Position numbers and translations under genes: made by a program
Notes under the pieces: model-generated
Told to the model about the DNA's origin: nothing
Seen by the model: the letters and a program-made list of their open reading frames with translations, nothing else
Databases searched by the model: none
In this document: positions 50,856-60,374 of the stretch, one piece after another
How the letters are laid out: each line of letters begins with the position of its first letter
How positions within the stretch are numbered: position 1 is the first letter of the stretch
NCBI RefSeq assembly: GCF_963676685.1
Contig: NC_092349.1
Location: 81,728,604 to 81,792,603 of the forward strand
Direction: 5' to 3'
DNA from: Mytilus edulis
Taxonomy: Eukaryota; Mollusca; Bivalvia; Mytilida; Mytilidae
DNA: 64,000 nt

Positions 50856-52442
50856 ATGGGTAGCAGACGCTTTAGAAAATCTTATAGATTAATAAATCGC
50901 AAGAGAAGGGTTAATTCAAAAACCCAAAGAAATAAGAGAACTCGAGCTGAGTTCAATAAGAAATTTATTCTTAATTTTACTAGAACAAAATTATCTAATG
51001 AAGAGATCCTCCTACTGAGTAAAGGAACTAAATTTGTTCCGAGCCCTAATATATTTCATGTCAGAAATAATATTATGGCAGATTTTATAGAATTAGCCAG
51101 GAAAATGAGATGTAGGTTTTGTTATTCTAACACATCAGAAAATACAGAACTCCATCCATTATACTTAAAAACAGGACATGTACCTCCAAGGTGCAACAAT
51201 GCTCTTGAAAATTATATAACAGACACAATGCTGGCTATATCTAGCTTGGCGGTGAACTCATTTAAAGACAATTTGTCGAGAGTAGAACGTAAATCACTAT
51301 TTAAAATTTCTAATAATTCTGAGATTTATATTTCTAAAGCAGACAAAAATAATACTACAGTATTAATAGATAAGAATAACTATACGAGAGCAGGAGAAAA
51401 TCACCTACGTAGCATATACTACGTAGAACTTGAACAACCTAATACTGCATCTATTAGTAAAAAGATAGAAGAGATAATTAGGAAATTGTTTTCTCAAAAA
51501 GAAATAGATATGAAAACATATAATTTTCTGACACAGAGTCATAACCCAAAACATTTGCACATGTATTTTCTACCTAAAATCCACAAAATTAAGCCAGAGG
51601 TACTAGTAGTTAAAAATATCATTAAACAAGGTTTTAACCATTCAGATATTGAGGTTGCATTTAGACCTATTGTCAACAAAAGCCATTCCCCAACTTGTAG
51701 AATTGAAAAATTCTTAGATCTAATTTTTAAACCTTTATTGAGGAAAGATCCATTCTTCATTCAAGACTCTAAAGATTTTATTGTAAAATTAGAGAAAGAA
51801 AAGATAGAAAACAAATGTTTTCTGATTGCCTATGATGTTACTTCGATGTATACAAACATGCAAATAAAAGATTTGCAAGAAACTTTAGTCAACAATTTAG
51901 AAAAAATTGACAAGCTATCATATAATTTTCAAATCCCCAATTTAGCAGATTTAGCTGAGCTAATTAAAATAGTATTAGAAAACAATGAATTTGAATTTAA
52001 TGGACACATCTATAAACAGATAATAGGCGCCCCCATGGGAGGGATTTTATCGCCTACGTGCACAGATTTACATCTGGCCTCTATACTAAAGATGATATTA
52101 GATAAATTCCAGTACAGAACACACATTAAATTACACTGTCAATATAGGGATGACGGCTTTATGGTCTTCACTGGTAATATGTTACAAATAGAGGAATTTT
52201 TTAGCATTGCTAATAAGATCGACAATCTGTTAAAATTTACATATGAAGTATCTGAAGAGTTAATGACCTACCTAGATTTAGAGGTTTATAAAGGTAATAG
52301 ATTTCATATAAATGGAATCTTGGATGTCAAATCTCACATTAAAAAGACAGAAACTTATCAATATTTGCCACCTAATAGCTCTCATCCACAGAGTACCTTT
52401 AAAAGTATCACTGTGGGAGAAACTATACGGCACATTAGATAA
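50856..52442 (+). CDS. PLE reverse transcriptase, N-terminal and catalytic part
   Basis: A retroelement RT related to telomerase-type RTs. The frame is open from 50,838 (GTG); the first ATG (50,856) gives a basic N-terminus (MGSRRFRKSYRLINRKRR) without a GIY-YIG domain. Seen in order, numbered from 50,838: RT2-like RPIVN, motif A AYDVTSMYTN (catalytic Asp ~333), motif B GAPMGGILSPTCTDL (~397), motif C CQYRDDGF (catalytic Asp pair ~438-439), and YLDLEVY. Motif C has Arg in YxDD. The frame stops early in the thumb at 52,442; homology continues in the +1 frame, so one small indel separates the halves. The catalytic core itself is undamaged. Confidence 0.92.
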   Translation: MGSRRFRKSYRLINRKRRVNSKTQRNKRTRAEFNKKFILNFTRTKLSNEEILLLSKGTKFVPSPNIFHVRNNIMADFIELARKMRCRFCYSNTSENTELHPLYLKTGHVPPRCNNALENYITDTMLAISSLAVNSFKDNLSRVERKSLFKISNNSEIYISKADKNNTTVLIDKNNYTRAGENHLRSIYYVELEQPNTASISKKIEEIIRKLFSQKEIDMKTYNFLTQSHNPKHLHMYFLPKIHKIKPEVLVVKNIIKQGFNHSDIEVAFRPIVNKSHSPTCRIEKFLDLIFKPLLRKDPFFIQDSKDFIVKLEKEKIENKCFLIAYDVTSMYTNMQIKDLQETLVNNLEKIDKLSYNFQIPNLADLAELIKIVLENNEFEFNGHIYKQIIGAPMGGILSPTCTDLHLASILKMILDKFQYRTHIKLHCQYRDDGFMVFTGNMLQIEEFFSIANKIDNLLKFTYEVSEELMTYLDLEVYKGNRFHINGILDVKSHIKKTETYQYLPPNSSHPQSTFKSITVGETIRHIR

Positions 52443-52776
52443 TGAAATCGATTTGAAGAAGCACCTAATTAACCTTGAACTAAAATTAGCAGCCAGAGGA
52501 TATAATAAACGAATTACTAGAGATCTGATTTCAGATACTTGCAACAAAGTTAAACGTTGCCATACATTAACTAGAAAGACCATTAAGAATAATATACCTT
52601 TGACTCTCATAACTAAATATAACCCAGCAGTTAAAAGGCTGGGTAGAGCATTAAGAAAGTCCTGGAATAATTTACAGTCAGATGATATATGCAGACAAAT
52701 TTTTAAAAAAGTGCCTATCATTGCGTATAAACGCAGCAGAAATCTTAAAGAATATTTTGCCGAAACCCGGCATTAG
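52430..52776 (+). pseudogene. PLE reverse transcriptase thumb/C-terminus in a shifted frame
   Basis: Continues the RT after the frame break: the usual PLE thumb pattern appears (LDNEIDLKKHL, KLAARGYNKRI, ITKYNPAVKRLGRALRKSW, VPIIAYKRSRNLKEYF) and ends at TAG 52,774-52,776. The family's C-terminal GIY-YIG endonuclease would start after the PIIAY-like segment, but the stop follows about 17 residues later. It could have been lost by truncation, or this lineage may lack it as Athena and Coprina elements do. The shift could be a disabling mutation or, less likely, programmed frameshifting. Confidence 0.8.
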
Positions 52777-52953
52777 TTGGGAGACTTTTGAAAAGGGACC
52801 CAAGGTAGGCCACTTATAGAGTGAGCCAATCTAAAAAATCCCGAAACACCGTTATTTTAAAAGAATTAATACCTTAGGCAATCAGAAATAAAGTAAAACG
52901 GTGTAAAGTCTTGAGTTTATCTATGTATGTTGGTTGAGGGAACTCTTGTTTAT

Positions 52954-54630
52954 AATTTCAGATTTGCTCTAAATGCTTTGGTTTCCGAGATATACGCCAA
53001 AATCTACATTTTACACCCTATGTTCTATTTTGAGCCTTTTTCAGCCATCTTGGTTGGTTGGCCGGGTCACCGGACACATTTTTTAAACTATGATTGTGGC
53101 CCAGTTTGGTTAAAGGGAAAACGGTACTATTTATTCTGCCATTGGCGACAATGTTAACATTTTCTAAATTTACCACTTTTTAAGATAAAAACCTGGATAA
53201 AACAGTTATATGTTGTGTTAGTACTTTATTACTCTGTTTTAAAAAATAAAGCCAAATAGTATCATGACCAACTTCCAACGGAGCTTGTTTATGTTATCCA
53301 TGCCCACCGTCATTTTGCACCAAATTTATGAAATTTTGCAAGTCTTTTCGAATAATTCTCTAGAAAATATTTCAATAGGTTTTAAAATTTATATTGTAAA
53401 TATACACACTGCAGTTATTCATAGATAAATAAAAAAATATATTGTACCCTTACATCCAATCACAGCGCTCCTAATTTGACTTCCTTCACCTGCCTTGGGT
53501 ACACAAAAGGCCAACCTAATGCTGGGAAAATTAAATACTACCGTTTTCCCTATATTTGGACAAGTAGTTTCAGAGGAGAAGTTTTTTGTAAAAGTTAACG
53601 ACGACGGACGCCAAGTGATGAGAAAAGTTCACTTGGCCCTTCGGGCCAGCTGAGCTAAAAATGAACTACATACATTTTTACATTCTTATAATTGTTTAAT
53701 ATACTGACGGTTTAAAGGTAAAATAACAAAATACATAACTCTGAAGAAAATTCTAAACGGAGATACAAACGACAAAAAAATATTATCAAAAATTATATGA
53801 ATTGACATAAATGAAGGAAATATTGTTTTATCTGCATCATGTGACCCTTATCTCATATACACAGGATGCGTCATAGACATGATTAACTTCTGCCTTCTTT
53901 TTGGCTAGTTATTATATGTTTAATTGGTTTAACTTATTGTGTACTACATGTACAGTATACATATATGGATATCTATTTTTCCTTTTTTTCATTTTGGGCT
54001 GCTTGTTTGTTATTTATATCAACCTCACTTACATTAAAATGCATTATATAAAAAAACATACTATAGATTCTTTATCTACATATCCTTTAATAACTTAAAT
54101 AGTTCTCATTAATCTTTGTTTTTATCTGATTGTTTGTATTGTATTATGAAAATTATGTATGTTGTAATCTTTATGCCCTTTGGGGCCCATAACTGTTCTT
54201 CTTATACACGCAATTTACATTATTAAGAATATTTAGAGGTAAAATTCTAAAGTATGGAACTTTTAAAGAGTTTTCGAAAGTTAATAAAGTAAGGAGCTCG
54301 TTGTTTAATGAACTCAGGGTAAATCCCAAATTCTATGGTGGTTTTAATTGGTTGTTTCTTTTTTAAAATCATTTGTTTATGTTTATTACGAACAAACAGA
54401 ATTGAAGGAAGAAGACTTTTTAACAATTGTCTATTGAAGAGCAATTTTACGTGTATATTTAAATCATACAATTTATGGTAATCTTTCTAACAGGAAGTTA
54501 TTCTCTTTTTGTTAGATCTTTCATTAAACATTTACTTTTAAATATACTGTAGATACTGTTATCTATTGGAATAATCAAAGAAATATAGGTAAAGCCATTG
54601 TATTTGTGGTAATTTTGTCAGTTTATGTTT
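52954..54630. repeat. 1.24-kb direct repeat, right copy, with a MITE insertion
   Basis: Partner of 49,311-50,546. It begins 'aatttcagatttgctc' immediately after the PLE and ends '…gtttatgttt', after which the sequence continues uniquely ('tgtaattcaaatc'). It is longer only because of the 436-bp MITE at 53,115. Confidence 0.92.
53115..53550. mobile_element. MITE (436 bp) with empty site in the sister repeat
   Basis: Terminal inverted repeats 'gggaaaacggtactattta' and, in reverse complement, 'gggaaaacggtagtattta'. The left-hand repeat copy lacks it and reads 'ggttaaatttgg'; the filled copy reads 'ggttaaa' [element] 'tatatttgg', giving a 4-bp duplication TAAA/TATA with one mismatch. No coding frame. 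The insertion post-dates the 1.24-kb duplication (or was cleanly lost from the other copy). Confidence 0.88.
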
Positions 54631-56430
54631 TGTAATTCAAATCTTCACATTACAGACAATGTTTCTCATACAAAGACTAGTCATCTCAGAGTATTTTAAA
54701 ATATATGAAGAATGCACATTAATGTGGGGGGCATTATTGTGTATTTGCACTGTTTAATAATTTCAAAGTATTCACTAATTTCTAAGTAATAATTATCTAA
54801 AGGATAAATTTTGGCCTCAAGGGATCAACAATTATGTTTACTATTGCTATTTTTTTTTAGATTGTTAGTAAATGGCAGTAACCAAAACAGACAATAGGAC
54901 ATTAGCTAGGAGTGTTAAGAGTAAACTTGTGGAATAACACTAAATTACATATTTTACTGCACCAGATGCGCAATTCAACAATTTATGTATCGTCTTTGAT
55001 GCTGGAGGCTAAAATATTCGAAAGTCCAAATCCTTCCTACACGTGACTTCCAAGTATTAATTGACATTGCTGCAAATTTCCACAAGCCGGAAGAAGACGA
55101 AGCCATAACAATATTTGTGTATTGTTGGTCAATCCTTGTCAAATAGTAACCGAGCACAAAGTTGTTCAACTTCGGTGATATAACAAAAACTTGGGTTTTC
55201 GCCATTTTATTCAAGAGAGAAAGTAGTTGTTGATGTGTATGCACTACATATACTCCTTTAACATATGCTTAAATATTTATTTTAGGTTGGTGCACGCAGA
55301 CGAAAGTTATAAATTTTATTTGTGCTTTTGTGATTCTTATTATAATTTGTTTGTGGTGAGACACCAATAAATCATTGCATATGAATCTACCAAAATTTGG
55401 TTCCAAAATTCCCAATTTTTGGTTTTCTATCAATTTCAATATGAATATACATTTAGTATGTTATGTACATTTAAGTAAGGAGCCTGTAATTCAGTGGTTG
55501 TCGTTTGTTTATGTGTTACATATGTGTTTTTCGTTCATTTTTTGTATATACATAAATAAGGCCGCTAGTTTTCTGGTTTGAATTGTTATGACGTTACGAG
55601 CGATGTTCGTACATGTAAGCGTAACACAACGTCGCGAATATTTCGTAACGTTCAAACCAAAAATTCGACTGAAACGTTTTTTTTTAAGCAAGTGCGACAT
55701 TATTGTATGATTCCGCAAAATAGACGTTGCTTTTTAACTACTCATTGAAAATTGATGCATTTTAGTTTTTTTAAAAATTAAGAAAAATAACATTTTAAAA
55801 AATCATATAATTCTACCATTATAAGAGCACTGATCAGCAAACAATTGACGTACATTTGAGTTGAGTTCGTTTTTACGTCAAAAAATGGCGGTGCGACAAC
55901 CTTTTAAGCCTTTGAAAAATCGCTCACATATATCATTTTTCAGGATATTTGTCTTAAAACTCATAAAATTAAGCAAATGAACATTGATGTAGTAAATACA
56001 AATACTAAACTTTTTCCATTTAGATAAATGTGCTTTGATTCTCAAATCTGGACTCCCAATTTTTTCCCCGTAGGACAGATTTGCCCTTATAGTATGGAAC
56101 GCTTTTTCTTTCCTATGAGGAACCTTTCTGTTAAATAATGGAAAAAAACGTTTTTCAAAATATTAAATAGTTTAGACGAAAATCATAGTTTAGTGGTTAC
56201 AAAAAATGAAATATGTTACGCGGGACAACCTAAAAATGAAGCTTGTCGTATGCAGCATAAAACATAGTTTCAACAATTATATTTTTCGTTTTTATTTTAA
56301 AAAACATTATTTTTTAAAATACGTACAATAGCAATGAACATGATATCACAAAAAATATATATTTTGGACTTGTATCTTGCCATCTACATCGATTTTCCAA
56401 TGAGGTATGAACATCGCGCGTAACGTCTTT
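54631..56430. other. Intergenic stretch, no gene recognised
   Basis: AT-rich with scattered repeat debris. The segment near 54,955-55,240 ('gcaccagatgcgcaattcaa') resembles an interspersed repeat rather than an exon. No domain was recognised in the short frames. Confidence 0.4.
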
Positions 56431-56439
56431 ACATTGTCA

Positions 56440-56585
56440 GTTCGGGGCCTTTTAAAGCTGAGTATGCGGTATGGGCTTTGCTCGTTGTTGAAGGTCGTAC
56501 GGTGACCTATAGTTGTTAATTTCTGTGTCATATTGGTCTCTTGTGGAGAGTTATCTCAACATGGCAATCAAAACACATCTTTTTT
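56440..56585 (-). repeat. SINE-like repeat ('tgtggtatgattgccaatga' family)
   Basis: Landmarks in this orientation: 'gctttgctcgttgttgaagg', 'cggtgacctatag', 'ttaatttctgtgtcat', 'ttggtctcttgtggagagtt'. Two more copies are in the window, at about 57,312-57,400 (+, truncated) and 61,785-61,905 (-). Confidence 0.7.
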
Positions 56586-56872
56586 TTTTTTGTAATCAAT
56601 GAATTTTGTAAAAGATTTAATGACTGGAGAATTTCAGAAAAGGTATCAAAAGGTCAAATGAATATTTTTAGCGCTTATCTGTATATTATGACCATTCATT
56701 ACTATACAAATATAGTGTATTTACTTTCTAAGTTTACTAATCGATCCATGGTGGTCATTGATATAGTATACAGACTCTCTCTATTTAATAAACTCTGTGA
56801 CCGCCGTGGATAGTAAACTTGAAAATGATAGCAGATAGAATTCTGAAAATAGACTTTATTCTTTGTATATAT

Positions 56873-57921
56873 TAGTGTTGTCAAATCGTACGTTTTTGCC
56901 TAAGCGGTTACTCGGATAATCGTTCGACCGATTAACCGGTTAACCGGTAGTTTGAGTTGGTGCTTGCAAGCCTTATCAATAGTACCCTACACATAAATAT
57001 AAGATGTGGTATGAGTGTCAATTTGGCAACCTTTCATCCAAGTCATAAATTTACGCTTTTAGAATTGAAGTTTGTCCTCTGTCATTATCAGGCTTGTCTG
57101 TGAGGATTCCTGGCGAAGTTTGACTTTTAATAATCAACTACACCATATCAACTATAGCGTTTGTACAAACTTCAGATTGAAAAATAAATTTAAAAAAACT
57201 TCTTGATCTCGTAGAATTGAATATGTCTGAAACTGATTATTCTTTCCTTTTCACTTGTTGTCTCCGAAAATGATGTGGAGTGTTTCATTTTGAGTGATGA
57301 ATTATAAAAAAGAAGATGTGGTATGATTGCCAATGAGAAAATTCTCCACAAGAGATCAAAATGACACAGAAATTAACAACTATAGGTCACCGTACGGCCT
57401 GTTTCTTTACTTTGTTTGAATGTTACTCGTACTATCACGTATACATTGAGTACATTCACATTAGTTTGCATTTCAAAATTTTTGAGTTTGCATTTCGTTT
57501 AAAGTAAGACTAAGCCTTGTACGACGGAGGTTGCACATTTAGATGTAGGTTTACACAATATTACATCAGAAACGAAATAATGAAGAAAATCGTAAAATTT
57601 AATCGCATCACTGATTTAGAGTTACTGCTAAAAAACATGTATACTAATTATGTTTATTTAAGATTTTGCCCCGAGCTGAGAGACATGTTTAATTTTATTT
57701 TTATAGGATTAACAATAGCAATCTATTTACTGGACAACTGATCTGTCAAATTAATTATCACGACGACATTTTTAAAATAAAATAAAACCTAACTTTTTAA
57801 TGATTTCAATTCAAATTTATATAAAATCTATCAAAATTGAAAAAAAGTCCGGTTTTAAACCGGTTAGCGTTTTTGGTATTCCGTATTCGGTCGTTCGACC
57901 GGTTAACCGTTGACAACACTA
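56873..57921. mobile_element. hAT-type non-autonomous element (1,049 bp) with perfect 8-bp duplication
   Basis: Ends 'tagtgttgtca' and 'tgacaacacta' are perfect 11-bp inverted repeats. GTATATAT flanks both sides (56,865-56,872 and 57,922-57,929); an 8-bp duplication is characteristic of hAT elements. Subterminal regions are rich in 'ccggttaacc'-type palindromes. The interior holds two truncated SINE-like fragments (about 57,000 and 57,312) and no transposase; the 74-codon frame at 57,517-57,741 has no known domain. Confidence 0.88.
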
Positions 57922-58299
57922 GTATATATGTATGTTCAAAGTATGCAGAAAAACGCAAACCGGAAGTCTAATCTGACTTAAAATTTCGTCCAATGACGGG
58001 ACAATATCAGGATGCCTTTTTTCTCGTTTTTCTCCCAAAATAACTCAATCTGAATAATCATATGAATGGATGACAAATGCGACTATGCACTGTACCTATA
58101 GGACACAGAGGCGTGTTGATTAATTTGTTGTGGAAAGAAGAGAAGCGACACACAATATGAGGTCTTCTCGTTTAATAGTATAGATAGATTCCTATCAAGC
58201 AGTGTTGTCATTTTAAAGGTACTTTGAACATTGTCATATAAGTGGGAGGTTTGGATAGCCATAAAACAAGGTTCAACCTGCCATTTTCTTCTTAAAATG

Positions 58300-58800
58300 T
58301 CCTGCACCAGGTCAGGAACATGGCAGTTGTTATCAATAAGTCCATTTCTATGAATATTAGTTTTTGTTTCAGTTCACTTTTTCTGTTGTTCAGTTGTTTT
58401 CCTTTCATAGTTGATGTGTTTCCCTTGGTTTGGTTTTAAACCCCAATTTGTTTTAGCTGAATCGATTTATGATATTGAACAGCGATGTACTACTGTGCCC
58501 TTAATAGGCATATACAGACTCGGGAGGAATTTCGGGTTAACCAAAGTTTTGTTTTAATCCCAAGAACCCGAAGCCTTAAACTAACAGACGTTTTGACAAA
58601 ACAAAATAGAATGTAAAATATTTTGATTTATTGGTGTTTAACTCCAATTTTTGTTGCAGGCTCAGTGATTTTGCTGTTCCATCAATGTTTTGCTTTTATA
58701 TTTGACGTACACGTCTTTCCCTCAGTTTTAGTTTATGACCCATATTTGTTTTTGCTTCATCGATTTATTAATATTGAACATTGGTAAACAACTACTGCCT
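58300..58800 (+). repeat. Cluster of SINE-like / LINE-tail repeat fragments
   Basis: 'aggtcaggaacatggcagttg' leads into a 'gttgatgtgtttccc', 'gaacagcgatgtactactg' segment, with a second similar piece at 58,640-58,800. Related copies are at 28,546-28,765 and 39,177-39,410 (+), and about 38,180-38,275 (-). Confidence 0.55.
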
Positions 58801-59112
58801 TTATTCAACACCATTGTGCTATTTCGTGGCTGTCAGTTTTTATTTGTGGAGAAAGACAGAGTGCCATCAGAGAACCACCAACCTTCCATCAGAAAACTGA
58901 CAATCTTAGTCAATTAGGATTGGAGTCAAGCGCACCTGCCCCAAACCTCAGTGTTGACAGGCTAGTGATACAGTAGTTAAACTAGGTAGACCACTTGGCC
59001 ATCAACAATCTTAACAGATTTTGAAAATGCATCGTTTAGTGTATATGTCATATAGACACAATGCAATACAATTTCAACTTGATGTTGATTGTATTTGTTA
59101 ACTCCTTTATCA

Positions 59113-59190
59113 GGCATAGTTGACCTTGATGAATCAGGCATAGTTGACCTTGATGAATCAGGCATAGTTGACCTTGATGAATCAGGCTAT
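59113..59190. repeat. 24-bp tandem repeat, three copies
   Basis: The unit containing 'ggcatagttgaccttgatga' is repeated three times without visible change. In one minus-strand frame it reads as an 8-residue repeat, but there is no gene context. Confidence 0.9.
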
Positions 59191-60374
59191 TCTTTTAGTT
59201 ATTTGACTGATAATCTTTTTATAGATTCATTCACTCCTGGCTTTCAAATATTTATGTTTTAGTGATTTCGATGAAGGTAAATACAGAAAAGTATTGCTTT
59301 TGAAGCACAAAATTTATAGTGTTCATTTTTTTACTACAATCTAATGTAAGACTTTTTTTTATGTTTATTACAATAGTCAACATTTATATATAGTGTAGTA
59401 CAAAAATATTCACAACACAATGCACAATTACACAGTCATATATCATCAAAACATGATTGATTGATCGTAGGTTGCTTAATGTAAAATATTTCATGCATAA
59501 TCAGGACGATCATCATAACATAATATAGCAATTAAACTTTCAGTGTCTTCTTGTTGACCATTTGATATTGTACATTAGTGACATGTAGGTCATTTACATG
59601 CCCAGAATAATTGATGTTATGTTATTATCCATTTGCATGCCATTTAATACTGTATCTGCAAATATCACTATAAATATCCTCCTCTGTAAAATAACTTTTA
59701 GAACTTTATTTGTTTAACAAATACCATCTGAAAAATGTCTCTACGTAACAATCTGCTTATTATCTTGAAATTAGACAGAAATTCAATTATATGACTAACG
59801 TTTTACATCAAAGGGCAGTAATTCATATGTATCTTAAAAATTTCATTAATGAAATATATTTGTTTTACTAGCTTTGATGTCCTATATTGACAACCAGACA
59901 GATATTTAATGTGTTAGCTCACAAGGTTGCAGACTGAAGGTATAATGTCATCCATTTACACATATTATTCTATTACTCTAAGCCAAACCCGTCTTTGCTT
60001 TTAATCTTAATTCCCCTCACTTATAAATGCAGCAGAATATACAAATTTTATAATCTTTGGTTTGAGAGACTACATAATTAGATGCAAACAATTTACATAA
60101 TATTCATAATTTACTTCAGTTTTATTCAAACTTCAAGGATGAAAAAACATTATAATATAAATAAAATAGATAGGTTTTTTTACTGCATTTTCATGCTGAT
60201 TTACATCTTAAAAAACAAATAATTTTCTTTTTCACATTATCAAAAACAGAAGAATGAATTATTATTGTATTCTTAAATTTTGTCATAAATTTCTGAATGA
60301 TTTAAAGTTTGATACAAACAAGATAATGTCATGATTATGTTAAACAATTCAATATCTGACTAAATTAACATTCA
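59191..60374. other. Intergenic region / GLE1 3' UTR
   Basis: AT-rich sequence downstream of the GLE1 stop (GLE1 is on the minus strand). The UTR end cannot be fixed by eye; there are several candidate poly(A) signals (TTTATT on the plus strand, e.g. about 60,121). Confidence 0.45.

Larger units (their letters stand above)
50546..52956 (+). mobile_element. Penelope-like retroelement (PLE) with 269-bp terminal direct repeats
   Basis: Terminal repeats 50,546-50,814 and 52,688-52,956 are in direct orientation and differ at about four positions. The left repeat carries the last codons of the PLE reading frame, so it is the tail of a 5'-truncated tandem copy, the arrangement known as a pLTR in Penelope elements. 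The body encodes a PLE-type reverse transcriptase. No GIY-YIG endonuclease region is seen. Ends coincide with the borders of the 1.24-kb flanking repeats, sharing only 2-3 bp of microhomology ('aat') at the right junction. Confidence 0.9.

Noticed and set aside
52688-52956. Hammerhead ribozyme in the PLE terminal repeat
   Set aside because: Such ribozymes are known in PLE terminal repeats, but I found no CTGANGA core on either strand; the nearest is a single 'ctgattg' in reverse complement.
54975-55244. 89-codon minus-strand frame
   Set aside because: Overlaps sequence resembling an interspersed repeat; no domain and no splice context.
57517-57741. 74-codon frame inside the hAT element as cargo gene or transposase
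   Set aside because: No zinc finger, no hAT dimerisation motifs and AT-driven composition.
58977-59165. 62-codon minus-strand frame with PDSRSTM repeats
   Set aside because: Produced by the 24-bp tandem repeat; no flanking coding sequence.
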